64,000 bases of DNA from Helicobacter suis (GTDB lineage: Bacteria > Campylobacterota > Campylobacteria > Campylobacterales > Helicobacteraceae), in the NCBI RefSeq assembly GCF_902196135.1, contig NZ_CABIKE010000004.1:48020-112019 (forward strand). The letters run 5' to 3'. The position numbers were made by a program, and so were the translations under genes. Of this stretch, positions 9,153-18,709 are shown piece by piece; position 1 is the first letter of the stretch, and each line of letters begins with the position of its first letter. The notes beneath the pieces are model-generated. The model saw only the letters and a list, made by a program, of their open reading frames with translations. It was not told the DNA's origin and made no database searches.

Positions 9153-10238
9153 TTAGCGCGCAGTGGGTAAACTAAGCTGTGGGGGCGTGTTATCTATTTT
9201 ACTTAATTTAACAGGGGGGTTACTCAAGCCAAAGAAGATAGCAAGCGGGTAGGTTTGGTTAGATTTTTTCAACTCCAAATAGGCTTTGATAATTAAAAAC
9301 TCATCTTGAGGGTGGGTGTTTAAACGCTCTTTAGCCTGCTCAAGCATCTCTAAATCTAGTAGCACAAACAACAAGGCCTTTTCAGCTAACTCGTCTTTGC
9401 TAGCTAACAGCTCAAAGAATTTAAACCAATCATCAGGGGATAAAAAGGGTTTAGAGTCTAGTGCCATTTGTAAATACTCTTGTTTATCATAACCCACCCC
9501 CACACACAGCTCCACAACTTCTACTTGATTTAAACCCACATTTTTTTGCCAAAACACCTGCAAAAGAACCGCCAAAACAGATTTATCCACTAGCCCTTTA
9601 GCGCCTTTAAGCACCTTAGGGATTTCTTTTAAAGAGCCTCTTTGGATGATATTAATCAATGCCTGTTTTTTAGCCTCCGGACTAAAGCCCTCTTTTTTAA
9701 GAACATAAGAGGCGTATTTCAGATCGCGATCTATTTTATTGGAAATATTTTGGGTATAAAGAGAATTATGCGTGTCTAAATGGTATTTTTGCCACTCCAC
9801 TTCCTCTCCGCTTTGTACTTTTTGATAAAGCTCAAAAAGCTGATCGACTCTTTCATGCCCACTTTGTGCTGTGTTTAAATCCTCTTTGAGAAAAAAGCGG
9901 GAGAGAATGTTAGAGAGCTCTGCAAAATGGGCGTTAGAATAATTTTGCTTACTAAAACTATTATGGGTGTTTTGATCAATGATCTGCCCTACAAGTTTTT
10001 CAAAATCCCGTTTTTCCTTGTAGCGTTTAAAAAAGCTACCAATCCCTCCTAAGAGCATAAAAAATAGGGTAAAAAGGAAAAACACAAACACCGCCCCCAC
10101 CACCCAAAAAGCAACGGGTAAAACAAAAGTGTGTTGTGCGATATTGAGTGTGAGTTTTTCTGGGGTAGCGTGGTAGATATACCAGCCAATAGCTGCCATA
10201 AATAAAATTGTAAATGTACCATAGTAGCGCAGTTTCAT
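9153..10238 (-). CDS. Conserved two-TM membrane protein (HP0948-like)
   Basis: A 361-residue protein of unknown function. Two hydrophobic segments lie near residues 7-24 and 40-66; the rest is predicted to be helical and soluble, rich in K, E, L and Q, consistent with a helical-repeat cytoplasmic domain. It is downstream of accD and rlmH on the same strand, 14 bp after rlmH, which corresponds to the HP0950-HP0949-HP0948 order in H. pylori. No enzymatic motif is visible. Membership of the accD operon is likely from spacing only. Confidence 0.7.
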   Translation of the reverse strand: MKLRYYGTFTILFMAAIGWYIYHATPEKLTLNIAQHTFVLPVAFWVVGAVFVFFLFTLFFMLLGGIGSFFKRYKEKRDFEKLVGQIIDQNTHNSFSKQNYSNAHFAELSNILSRFFLKEDLNTAQSGHERVDQLFELYQKVQSGEEVEWQKYHLDTHNSLYTQNISNKIDRDLKYASYVLKKEGFSPEAKKQALINIIQRGSLKEIPKVLKGAKGLVDKSVLAVLLQVFWQKNVGLNQVEVVELCVGVGYDKQEYLQMALDSKPFLSPDDWFKFFELLASKDELAEKALLFVLLDLEMLEQAKERLNTHPQDEFLIIKAYLELKKSNQTYPLAIFFGLSNPPVKLSKIDNTPPQLSLPTAR

Positions 10239-10252
10239 ATTGCCTCCATTTC

Positions 10253-10675
10253 TTATTTGTGATAGGGGTGTTTGTTTAAAAGGCTAAGCCCTCTAAAAAT
10301 CTGCTCGCATAAGACAAGCTTAGCTAGTCCCGCGCTTAAAGTCAGTGGGCTTAAAGAGAGCGGGATTAATTTATCTAAAAAGGTTTTCTCAAAGCCATAA
10401 GCCCCCGCGATGAAAAACTGCACGCGGGCATGCGTGCTTAATAGCTGGCTAAATTGCAAACTATCATAAAGCTTACCTGTTGGGTGCATGGCATAAGAAT
10501 TTGGCTTAAGATAGGGGTTAAAGGCTTTGCTGTAGTGCTCTTTACTCTCTTTTGATACAGAAATATCTACAATTTCAAGCTTAGTCTTAAATTGTAAACA
10601 CGCCTGTTGGTGGTGTTTTAAAAGAGATGCATAGAGGGGATTTTTCTTAGAAATAGAATAAATAATGCAGGTCAT
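10253..10675 (-). CDS. rlmH: 23S rRNA pseudouridine-1915 N3-methyltransferase RlmH
   Basis: SPOUT-class methyltransferase acting on the pseudouridine in helix 69 of 23S rRNA. The 140-residue protein ends in the family signature (L..LVLCEQIFRGLSLLNKHPYHK). The SAM-binding knot motif reads FFIAGAYGF where most homologues have GGPEG, a variant I would expect among epsilonproteobacteria rather than a defect. Its ATG overlaps the accD TGA (ATGA), so it is translationally coupled to accD. Confidence 0.9.
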   Translation of the reverse strand: MTCIIYSISKKNPLYASLLKHHQQACLQFKTKLEIVDISVSKESKEHYSKAFNPYLKPNSYAMHPTGKLYDSLQFSQLLSTHARVQFFIAGAYGFEKTFLDKLIPLSLSPLTLSAGLAKLVLCEQIFRGLSLLNKHPYHK

Positions 10676-11523
10676 CTATTTTCTCTTAACATCCCTACTA
10701 AATCGCTGAGTGTCTTTTTTAAACCTTTGCGTTGTACGATCATATCAATCAAGCCATGCTCAAGTAAAAATTCTGCACTTTGAAAGCCTTCTGGTAATTC
10801 TGCCCCGATAGTTTGCTTAATCACTCGCGCCCCAGCAAAGCCAATCATCGCCCCGGGTTCAGCAATGATTAAATCGCCTAAAAAAGCAAAGGAGGCGCTC
10901 ACACCCCCAAAGGTCGGATCGGTTAGTAGTGAGATAAAGGGCAATTTAGCCTCTGAGAGTTTATTAAGCGCAGCGCTGGTTTTGGCCATTTGCATGAGTG
11001 CATAAGTTGATTCTTGCATGCGCGCCCCTCCGCTAGCAGAAACTATAAGCAAAGCTTGGGATTTTTCTACAGCCCGGTTAATTGCCCGCACAATTTTTTC
11101 ACCCTCCACAGAGCCTAAAGACCCTCCCATAAAGGCAAAATCAAAAACAGCAATTTGTAAAGAAATCCCATTGATTTGCCCCTCTCCGCTGATTAGAGAA
11201 CTAGGCCGTCCTGTTTTAGCTTGGTACTTTTTAATGCGCTGTTTATAACTTTCCTTGTCTACAAAATTGAGGGGATCAACGGGCTGTAATTCTTGATCAT
11301 TTTCTACAAAAGTATTAGGATCGCAAAGAAATTCTAGGCGATCATTAGCACTCATTCTAAAATGATAATTGCATTTAAGGCAAACATGGTGCTTAGAAAA
11401 CACTTCTTTATAATACATGAGAGCCGCACATTTAGGGCATTTGATCCAATGGCTTGGCATGTCCTGTCCAGAGGATTGCACTCTATTTCTCTTAAAATTC
11501 TTTAAAAAGTCTGCAAAACCCAT
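10672..11523 (-). CDS. accD: Acetyl-CoA carboxylase carboxyltransferase subunit beta
   Basis: Beta subunit of the carboxyltransferase that makes malonyl-CoA for fatty acid synthesis. The 283-residue protein has the N-terminal zinc ribbon Cys29, Cys32, Cys48 and Cys51, followed by the crotonase-like fold with SASGGARMQE and FGGVSASFAFLGD segments that form the oxyanion and CoA site. Length is normal. It is the first gene of the accD-rlmH-HP0948-like set. Confidence 0.96.
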   Translation of the reverse strand: MGFADFLKNFKRNRVQSSGQDMPSHWIKCPKCAALMYYKEVFSKHHVCLKCNYHFRMSANDRLEFLCDPNTFVENDQELQPVDPLNFVDKESYKQRIKKYQAKTGRPSSLISGEGQINGISLQIAVFDFAFMGGSLGSVEGEKIVRAINRAVEKSQALLIVSASGGARMQESTYALMQMAKTSAALNKLSEAKLPFISLLTDPTFGGVSASFAFLGDLIIAEPGAMIGFAGARVIKQTIGAELPEGFQSAEFLLEHGLIDMIVQRKGLKKTLSDLVGMLRENR

Positions 11524-11564
11524 CCATTATCCTCAATCAAAAAATAGGGCTATTTTAGCATGGA

Positions 11565-12716
11565 CTAGGCGCTTTTAAAAATCTTTTGTGCAATGGGGAG
11601 CAGTACTACAAAACTTAAAAAACACACAACCGCACAGATCATAAACATCCAATAAAAGCTTATAACTCCCAAACACCAAGTAAAAAAGAAGGAAAAGAGT
11701 GCTTGAAAAATCCCAAAGGTTAAAAAGATAGCGCTAGAGGCGGGTACAAAATGCTCCTTGCCTACGATATAGATAAGCATAGTACTTGTAAGAACAACAT
11801 TGCCTGTCGTGGTAAATCCCATTAAAAAGATCGAGAGGTTAAGCCAGTAAATGTTAGTACAATATGCAGCTAGGATACAAGAGAGAGTTTTAAGCAGCAA
11901 AACCACACTAGAAGCGTTTTTAAGCCCGATTTTACTAGACATCCCCGCGCTTAAAAAAGTACCTAACACTGCCCCAAAGCCAAAAAACGCCCATGAAGCC
12001 CCAGCGCTAGCTTTATTAAAGTGTAAAAAGCGGACTAAATAATCCACCCAAAAAAGCGTGTGGGGTAAATAACCGATCGCATTGAGGGCAACAGAGATAA
12101 GCAAGAGTACAAAGTAATAGGAAAATTTAAATTTTTCTGTTTGTGTGGTGGTGGTGGGTTTTGGGGGGTGCAGGGTTTTTAAAGAGAGTGAGCAGAGGAA
12201 GGCTAGAAAACTTAACCCCCCTAGAAAAATCCAAGACCAAGAAATGATATGAGCAAAATGGGGCAAGGCAAAACCGCTAAACACCACCCCTACGCCAATG
12301 CCACTAAAGACTAAGGCGCTCACATAGGAGCGGTATTGTTCTTTAATAAAACCTAGACACAAAGGCGCGGAGAGAATCATCAAGCAGGAGGAGGCAATGC
12401 CAGCTAGAAAGCGCCAAATCCATGCCCAAATAAAGGGGAAATTATCTAAATAGCAAGCAAAAAAACTAAGAGCGATGATTAAAAAGCTTATTTTGCTAAT
12501 ACTCTCTAAGGAAAAGTGTTTTTGTAAAAGACTTAAAACCACACTCCCAAAGATATAGCCCACAATAACAGCAATGCCTAATTGCAAACTCTGATTTTCT
12601 GTTAACTTACCAGAGAGAATTAGAAAGGGAATAAGCGCTGTATAGCCAAAGCGAGCTAGACCATTGGAGACAAAGGTAGCTAGAAAGCATACAAATACAC
12701 GCATTGTCATCATCAA
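11565..12716 (-). CDS. MFS transporter, YbfB/YjiJ type (copy 2)
   Basis: A 383-residue major facilitator with about 12 hydrophobic segments; the RFGYTALIPFLILSG segment after the first helix is typical of the YbfB/YjiJ (MFS_4) group, often aromatic-acid or uncharacterised carriers. It is nearly the same protein as its upstream neighbour (12728-13870), with blocks of identity such as LNAIGYLPHTLFWVDYLVRF. The start at 12716 (MMMTMRVF) is preceded by AAGGAG. The gap between the two copies is only 11 bp, so they are probably one transcript that arose by tandem duplication. Substrate unknown. Confidence 0.85.
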   Translation of the reverse strand: MMMTMRVFVCFLATFVSNGLARFGYTALIPFLILSGKLTENQSLQLGIAVIVGYIFGSVVLSLLQKHFSLESISKISFLIIALSFFACYLDNFPFIWAWIWRFLAGIASSCLMILSAPLCLGFIKEQYRSYVSALVFSGIGVGVVFSGFALPHFAHIISWSWIFLGGLSFLAFLCSLSLKTLHPPKPTTTTQTEKFKFSYYFVLLLISVALNAIGYLPHTLFWVDYLVRFLHFNKASAGASWAFFGFGAVLGTFLSAGMSSKIGLKNASSVVLLLKTLSCILAAYCTNIYWLNLSIFLMGFTTTGNVVLTSTMLIYIVGKEHFVPASSAIFLTFGIFQALFSFFFTWCLGVISFYWMFMICAVVCFLSFVVLLPIAQKIFKSA

Positions 12717-12727
12717 CTCCTTTTAAG

Positions 12728-13870
12728 TTAGGCGCTTTTAAAAGTTTTTTGTGCAATGGGGAGCAACACTATAAAACTTACAAAACACACAGCCGCACAG
12801 ATCATAAACATCCAATAAAAACTTAAAGTCCCCAAACACCAAGTAAAAAAGAAAGAAAAAAGCGCTTGAAAAATCCCAAAGGTTAAAAAGATAGCGCTAG
12901 AGGCGGGCATAAAATATTCCTTGCCCACGATATAAAGCCCCATAGTGCTTGTCAGAGCGGTATTACCCATAGAGCTAAAGCCCATTAAAAAGATAGAGAG
13001 ATTAAGCCAGTAAATGTTGGTACAATAAGCCGCTAAAATACAAGAGAGGGTTTTAAGTAACAAAATCACGCTGTGGGCATGTTTAAGCCCAATACCACTA
13101 GCCAAACTCGCGCTTAAAAAAGTCCCTAAAGCCGCCCCAAAGCCAAAAAGTGCCCATGAGGCTCCGGCGGTGGCTTTATTGAAATGTAAAAAGCGGACTA
13201 AATAATCCACCCAGAAAAGGGTGTGGGGCAAATAACCAATCGCATTGAGGGCAACAGAGATAAGTAAAAGTACAAAGTAATAGGAAAATTTAAATTTTTC
13301 TGTTTGTGTGGTGGTGGGTTTTGGTGGATTCAGGGTTTTTAAAGAGAGCGAACAAAGAAAGATTAAAAAACTAAACCCCCCTAGAAAAATCCAAGACCAA
13401 GAGAGGATATGAGAAAAGTGAGGCAGAATAAAACCACTAAAAACCGCTGCTATGCCAACACCGCTAAAGACTAAGGCGCTCACATAGGAGCGGTATTGTT
13501 CTTTAATAAAACCCAGACATAAAGGCGCGGAGAGAATCATCAAACAAGAGGAGGCGATGCCTGCTAGAAAGCGCCAAATCCAGATCCAAACAAAAGGAAA
13601 GCTATCTAAGTAGCAAGCAAAAAAACTAAGCGCGATGATTAAAAAGCTGGCTTTGCTGATACTCTCTAAAGAGTAGTATTTTTTTAAAAAACTTAAAACG
13701 GCGCTCCCAAAAATATAGCCTACGATCACAGCAATGCCTAGTTGCATGCTCTGTGACTCGCTAAATTTGCCCGAAAGAATGAGAAAAGGAATGAGTACGA
13801 TATAACCAAAGCGAGCTAGACCATTTGAGACAAAAGTAGCCAAAAAGCACACAAATACACGCATTGCCAT
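12728..13870 (-). CDS. MFS transporter, YbfB/YjiJ type (copy 1)
   Basis: Upstream member of the tandem pair, 380 residues from the ATG at 13870. An open frame extends to 13933, but GAGGAG six to seven bases before 13870 and alignment with copy 2 (MRVFVCFLATFVSNGLARFGY) fix the start at MAMRVF. It has about 12 membrane segments and no soluble domain. Differences from copy 2 are scattered and mostly conservative, so both copies look functional. A role in uptake or efflux of a small carboxylate or aromatic compound is possible from the family but not shown. Confidence 0.85.
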   Translation of the reverse strand: MAMRVFVCFLATFVSNGLARFGYIVLIPFLILSGKFSESQSMQLGIAVIVGYIFGSAVLSFLKKYYSLESISKASFLIIALSFFACYLDSFPFVWIWIWRFLAGIASSCLMILSAPLCLGFIKEQYRSYVSALVFSGVGIAAVFSGFILPHFSHILSWSWIFLGGFSFLIFLCSLSLKTLNPPKPTTTQTEKFKFSYYFVLLLISVALNAIGYLPHTLFWVDYLVRFLHFNKATAGASWALFGFGAALGTFLSASLASGIGLKHAHSVILLLKTLSCILAAYCTNIYWLNLSIFLMGFSSMGNTALTSTMGLYIVGKEYFMPASSAIFLTFGIFQALFSFFFTWCLGTLSFYWMFMICAAVCFVSFIVLLPIAQKTFKSA

Positions 13871-13964
13871 GAAAAACTCCTCAAAATTAGACCGGGAAAC
13901 TAGGGCAAATTGTACTCCTTTTTTTGTTAACAATTTCAGGCTATCTTAGAGGAATTGCTTTTGC

Positions 13965-15518
13965 TTGTATTTTGCCAATACCACCACAAGGATATTTGTG
14001 CCAAGCAGTGTCAAGGGCTTAAATGCCCCTAATCTTAAAAGTAAACCCACGCAAGGGGCTAGCAAAAAACACACAGCTACAGAGGACAGGGACGCCTTTA
14101 AAAAGCTTATTGAAACAAAGAAAACTAACCTTAAAACACCTCCTAGTACGGCTAAAGTACCCCCAGATAAGACAAAGAATTTAAATAAGGAAGAAAAAAC
14201 CTCTGAGAAAAATACCGATAAAACTAAGCACCCCCATATCTCTCCAAATAGCCCTTTAGCCCAACTGCTTGATAAAAAAGCCCCTCTTAAAAGCACAGAG
14301 TCTAAAGAAACACACCCAGCAGGAACCAAAGGTAAAGATAAAGCCCCGTTAAATTTTGCACAGCAATCTAAAGCCTTTGAAAAGGCAAATGCCCTTAAAA
14401 AAAATAGTGCTAAGCTTTCAGATATTAAACAACTAGATAGCGCCAAACAACTCAAGTTAGGTAAAATCCAACATGAGAGTAAACCCGGTGCAAGTAGTGC
14501 TAAAAATCAAGGCACAGAAACAAAGCAAGCCAAAAATCCCCCTAATCCAGAAAGCAAAGCTGATAAAATGTCAACAGCTGATTTATTGGCTCTTAAAAAT
14601 AACCCCACCACTGCCCCTAAAACCCCCACTCCTCAAGCCACCCCTAAAGAAACCCCTAACCCTGCAGAAGTTAGTAAAACCCCTACTCAAACCCCAAAGC
14701 TAGCCTCCACAACCCCCACCACCGCGCCAACCACACCACTAAGTAGCCTCATTAGTAAAAACCAAACACCAACTCCCCCTAAAATAATTAAAGATAGCCA
14801 TACAAATGATAGAGATATTAAGCAGGCCTTTGAAGAAGCCTTTGAAGGGCCTTTAAGACAAAAACCTGCCATAATCCCCCTCTCCTTTAATCCTAACCAT
14901 TTGCCTTTACAAAGTCCGGGTAAGCCCCCCACACCCTCTAAAGACACAGGCGAGGAAGTTAAAACTAGTTCTGTAGAAACGCCTAATCATTCTATGCACA
15001 ACACCCAAGTAGAATCCCAACCCTCTTTACAAGCTCCTCAAATTAAAGAAACCTTAAAAAATTTTGCCACTACTTTACGCCAAGAACTTTTAGATTTTAA
15101 ACCACCCATCACAAAACTTTCTATAGAGCTTAACCCCGATAATTTAGGCAAAGTAGAGGTTGTGATTGAGCAAGTGGGTAAAAATATTCAGGTGAGTGTG
15201 GCTTCTAGTCCGCCGGTAAGTGCTCTTTTAGCCACCCACCAAAGTGAGTTACGGCAAAATTTAGCCCAAATGGGCTTTAACGATGTGGATTTGCGTTTTA
15301 ATGCTCAAAATGATACAGGGGGGAGTTTTCAGCAAAATTTAGGCCAAAACCCCGGACAACACCCCCAGCAACAACAAAATTTAGACCAAAACCCAAACCA
15401 ACCCCAGCAAAGCCAGCCCCAGCAAAATATAGAGCCATCTACCCAAGCCCCTACACTCACTACGCGCGATCAAAATGCGCCCCCCTCTACTAGTACACAA
15501 ATCCCTAACTACGCCTAA
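13965..15518 (+). CDS. fliK: Flagellar hook-length control protein FliK
   Basis: Secreted ruler that sets hook length and switches export specificity. The 517-residue protein is mostly low-complexity (K, T, P, S, N, Q) for about 360 residues, then has the conserved Flg_hook domain at about 385-450 (LSIELNPDNLGKVEVVIEQ), followed by a Q/N/P-rich tail. Start is TTG at 13965, preceded by AGAGGA; no better ATG exists. It is divergent from the MFS pair and precedes flgD and flgE as in H. pylori HP0906-HP0908. Confidence 0.9.
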   Translation: MYFANTTTRIFVPSSVKGLNAPNLKSKPTQGASKKHTATEDRDAFKKLIETKKTNLKTPPSTAKVPPDKTKNLNKEEKTSEKNTDKTKHPHISPNSPLAQLLDKKAPLKSTESKETHPAGTKGKDKAPLNFAQQSKAFEKANALKKNSAKLSDIKQLDSAKQLKLGKIQHESKPGASSAKNQGTETKQAKNPPNPESKADKMSTADLLALKNNPTTAPKTPTPQATPKETPNPAEVSKTPTQTPKLASTTPTTAPTTPLSSLISKNQTPTPPKIIKDSHTNDRDIKQAFEEAFEGPLRQKPAIIPLSFNPNHLPLQSPGKPPTPSKDTGEEVKTSSVETPNHSMHNTQVESQPSLQAPQIKETLKNFATTLRQELLDFKPPITKLSIELNPDNLGKVEVVIEQVGKNIQVSVASSPPVSALLATHQSELRQNLAQMGFNDVDLRFNAQNDTGGSFQQNLGQNPGQHPQQQQNLDQNPNQPQQSQPQQNIEPSTQAPTLTTRDQNAPPSTSTQIPNYA

Positions 15519-15536
15519 AAGCTAGAAGTTCTAGTG

Positions 15537-15542
15537 TATAAT
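15537..15542 (+). promoter_or_regulatory. -10 element upstream of flgD
   Basis: TATAAT in AGTGTATAATGGGCGC, 27 bp before the flgD ATG and just after the fliK stop. This suggests that flgD-flgE can be transcribed separately from fliK by the housekeeping sigma factor. Confidence 0.55.
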
Positions 15543-15569
15543 GGGCGCAAATCCTGTTTGGAGGCGCAC

Positions 15570-16904
15570 ATGCCCATTGATTTAGCAGAGGTAACCGGGG
15601 CTAAGGCAGCAATGGAGAAAAAGAAACACGAGCCCAAAGTTGCCAATGGCTTAAATAAAGATGCGTTCATGAAGTTGTTTTTAGAGCAACTTAAAAACCA
15701 AGACCCCACCGCGCCTATGGAGACGGATAAAATTATCAGCCAGACCGCACAACTCTCGCAAGTAGAAATGCAAGAGGAAAACAAAAAGGCGATGAAAGAA
15801 GTAGCCGATGCGATGCAATCAACTAAAGAGACAAATAAATCTTTAAAAGACTCTCAGGGCAAGCTTCAAGATACCCTTGAAAATCTGAATAAGGGAATGA
15901 ATAACACCTTGCAAAGCAACATGGCTATGGCTCAGGTAGCAGGGTTAAATAGCGTCTCTATGATTGGTAAGATTGCTGAAACCGATGTGAAGGGGATTAA
16001 TGTTACTAAGGGCAAGGTGGATTTTTCTTTGTATTTTGATGAGCCGATTAAAGTGAGTGAGGGTAGCCCGGGAGTGCAGATTTTTGATAAGGATAAGCAA
16101 TTAGTACGCACCCTCTCTTTAAAAGAGAAAAATGGCAAACAGGGGTATGTAGCCTTTGAGTGGGACGGGTTAAATGATCAGGGTAAACCCGTGCCAGCAG
16201 GCACTTATGAAGTTTTTGCCGAATACAATTTAGACCCGACGAGTAATAAATACCTACACACCCGCATTGGTAGAGGCGAGATACAAGGCGTGGTGTTTGA
16301 TAAAGGAAAGCCCATGTTACGCATGGGGGAGATGATTTTGCCTATGGATAGTGCTTTAGAGTTTTATGATAAAACTAATTCGCGTCAAGAGGAGGAGCAA
16401 CGCGAAAATATTGCCCATTTTGTACCCTCCAAAACCCAAAAACCCCCCGCACCCACACAAAACCCTCCCTTAAATACTAACCAAAATCACCCCTTAAACG
16501 CCCCCTTAAATGCGCGCCATGGTACAAACGCCCCTTTAAATCCTAAAGCCCTCGTAAATACACAAACCCCGTTTGTATCTAATCAAAAACCCCCACAAGT
16601 ACAACACAGCTTACACGCGCCAGATAAAACCTTACAAGGATTAGGCCAAAAGCCCTCTTTAAATCCGGTAAAAACTACAAATCAAAATACAGCTAGAGTT
16701 AATAGCTCAAGTCCTCTAACTCATAGCCAAACCCCACCCAATAACCCCACTCTAGCGCATAATGTGGCAAGTAGTGCTAATAGCGTCCACCCCGCCCCTA
16801 AAAGTGCTTTTGAAACGCCTGCTTCAAACACTGCTTTAAAACCTAAACTCAATCCTTTAGAACGGGCTAGTAGCCATTCTAACCCACAAGAAAGCGCCAC
16901 ATGA
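15570..16904 (+). CDS. flgD: Flagellar hook assembly (capping) protein FlgD
   Basis: Scaffold that caps the growing hook. The start at 15570 (MPIDLAEVTG) is chosen over an upstream ATG at 15534 because GGAGGC lies just before it. The 444-residue product has the FlgD N-terminal segment (FMKLFLEQLKNQDPTAPM near residue 34) and the Ig-like/Tudor core (WDGLNDQGKPVPAGTYEV near 205). From about residue 280 it continues with some 160 residues of P/N/T/H-rich low complexity, making it much longer than H. pylori FlgD (about 300). The stop overlaps flgE (ATGA). Confidence 0.92.
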   Translation: MPIDLAEVTGAKAAMEKKKHEPKVANGLNKDAFMKLFLEQLKNQDPTAPMETDKIISQTAQLSQVEMQEENKKAMKEVADAMQSTKETNKSLKDSQGKLQDTLENLNKGMNNTLQSNMAMAQVAGLNSVSMIGKIAETDVKGINVTKGKVDFSLYFDEPIKVSEGSPGVQIFDKDKQLVRTLSLKEKNGKQGYVAFEWDGLNDQGKPVPAGTYEVFAEYNLDPTSNKYLHTRIGRGEIQGVVFDKGKPMLRMGEMILPMDSALEFYDKTNSRQEEEQRENIAHFVPSKTQKPPAPTQNPPLNTNQNHPLNAPLNARHGTNAPLNPKALVNTQTPFVSNQKPPQVQHSLHAPDKTLQGLGQKPSLNPVKTTNQNTARVNSSSPLTHSQTPPNNPTLAHNVASSANSVHPAPKSAFETPASNTALKPKLNPLERASSHSNPQESAT

Positions 16905-18706
16905 ACGACACCCTCTTACATGCCTACTCCGGGATTAAAACCCACCAGTTTGGAATTGATAGCCTTTCTAATAACCTTGCTAATATTAATACGGTGGGGT
17001 ATCGCGAGAATGAACCTGAATTTAAATCTCTCTTTGCAGCCCATTTTGATTCGATGAGTAATAATGTTACGGCTGATGATCGCAATTTTGGGGTTGCTAA
17101 GGGGAGCAATGCGATTTCAGATAAAGATGGCGAGTATATGCCAAGTGATTCGGATTTTAACATGGCCTATCAAGGGAGTGGGTGGTTTATTGTAGGGCCT
17201 AATAAAGATGGGAGTTTTGAAATTGATAAAGATGGCTATAAACAAAGCCAAGAAAACTTTTTTACCCGCGATGGGAATTTTTTACGCGATGCAGATGGTT
17301 ATATTGTCAACACGCATGGTTATTATGTTTATGGCATTGATTTACACAAGATCAAAAATGGCGTACTTACGGCGGGTAATGAGGCTGAGGAAGCCAAGAT
17401 TTTAAAGGGTGGCAAGCTTAGTACGCTGTATTTGCCCCGCGATGTGCAGTATCAACCGGTGGTGAGTACTAAGGTTAACATGAGTTTAAATTTAAACCCT
17501 AAAAACCATGTGCGCCCGGCTGAGGAATATTTTTTAGATGAAAATGGAGAGGTGATTACTGATCGCTTTTTAAACCAAGATGCCAATGCTTTAGCCAATA
17601 GTGATAATGAACCTTTGGATTTAGCTATGCATCGCAATTTAGAGATCATGATTGTTAAGGGCGATATGGCTCAGGATTTGACCTTTAAATACGGCACAGG
17701 CGGACCTGAAAAAAACGAGTTTCACACTTTGGGGGATTTAAAAAACTTACTCAAAAGCAAGGCTAATTTAGATCTTAGCATTGCCAAAAGTAAACCCGAT
17801 CAAGTGATCTCGCCTTTGATGTTACAGATTAAAAATCCTAGCGATCCAGAGGCTACGCTCTTTATTGGTGGTCAAATGGCCGAAAAATTAGGTTGGACAG
17901 CAAGTGGGATGATTTTAAAAAAGGGTGAAACGCGTGATTCGGTAAATATCCGCATTCCTTTTTATAGCACCACTGTAGAAATTTATGACAAGGCTGGGGA
18001 TAAATATTTGCTTAAGAGTGATTTTTTCATGACTAACTCCAAAGACCCTATGGCAACCCCGCCTACAGAACAAAAATGGGATGTAGAGAGCTCCATTTTA
18101 GAAATGCGGGATAAAAAACCCATCACCCCTAAACCCGTGCGCCAGACTATCACCTTTGATCAAGCCGGTAAAATGCAATCTAAACCTATCACGCTTAACT
18201 TTAAAGGTAACCCCCTTACTTATTCAATCAATAAAAGCGATGATTTTGAATCTAGCGATGTGCCTTATGAGGACTCTAAAATTTATCAAGTTTCTCAAGA
18301 CGGCAAGCCTAAGGGGTTATTAAGAAATATGCGCATTGATGATGATGGGATCATTCATTTATCTTTTAGTAATGGAGCAATTGAAACTATGGGGCGGGTG
18401 GGCATTGCAGCCTTTACTAACGATCAAGGGCTTAAAAAAGTGGGGAGTAATTTATTTGATATTAGCAATGCTACGCGCAATGGCCGCGCTGTACCTTTAA
18501 GCGGAAACCCCATTTTAGGCTGGGATCGCGACGATGGCAAACTTAAATTTGGCAAGATCATGCATAAATATTTAGAAACTAGTAATGTCAACGCCGGACG
18601 CTCTTTAACGAATTTAATTTTAATGCAGCGCGGTTATTCTATGAACGCTAAAGCCTTTACAACGGGCGATGATCTAATCAAAGAAGCCATTAATTTAAAG
18701 AAATAA
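16901..18706 (+). CDS. flgE: Flagellar hook protein FlgE (HP0908 type)
   Basis: Hook or hook-basal-body protein, 601 residues. The N-terminus has the flagellar rod/hook signature (HQFGIDSLSNNLANINTVGYRENEPEF) and the C-terminus has the matching coiled segment (LETSNVNAGRSLTNLILMQRGYSMNAKAF). H. pylori carries two flgE-type genes and the one after flgD is HP0908; this is its positional equivalent, so the main hook protein may be encoded elsewhere. The ATG overlaps the flgD stop, so translation is coupled. Only 3 bp separate its stop from the following DUF262 gene. Confidence 0.9.
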   Translation: MNDTLLHAYSGIKTHQFGIDSLSNNLANINTVGYRENEPEFKSLFAAHFDSMSNNVTADDRNFGVAKGSNAISDKDGEYMPSDSDFNMAYQGSGWFIVGPNKDGSFEIDKDGYKQSQENFFTRDGNFLRDADGYIVNTHGYYVYGIDLHKIKNGVLTAGNEAEEAKILKGGKLSTLYLPRDVQYQPVVSTKVNMSLNLNPKNHVRPAEEYFLDENGEVITDRFLNQDANALANSDNEPLDLAMHRNLEIMIVKGDMAQDLTFKYGTGGPEKNEFHTLGDLKNLLKSKANLDLSIAKSKPDQVISPLMLQIKNPSDPEATLFIGGQMAEKLGWTASGMILKKGETRDSVNIRIPFYSTTVEIYDKAGDKYLLKSDFFMTNSKDPMATPPTEQKWDVESSILEMRDKKPITPKPVRQTITFDQAGKMQSKPITLNFKGNPLTYSINKSDDFESSDVPYEDSKIYQVSQDGKPKGLLRNMRIDDDGIIHLSFSNGAIETMGRVGIAAFTNDQGLKKVGSNLFDISNATRNGRAVPLSGNPILGWDRDDGKLKFGKIMHKYLETSNVNAGRSLTNLILMQRGYSMNAKAFTTGDDLIKEAINLKK

Positions 18707-18709
18707 TCC

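Noticed and set aside
13871..13933. Upstream extension of the first MFS transporter
   Set aside because: The tandem copy and the GAGGAG before 13870 fix the start; the extension has no counterpart in the duplicate.
13946..14455. A 169-residue frame on the minus strand opposite fliK
   Set aside because: It arises from the low-complexity composition of fliK; it lacks a start context and the plus-strand protein has the conserved FliK domain.
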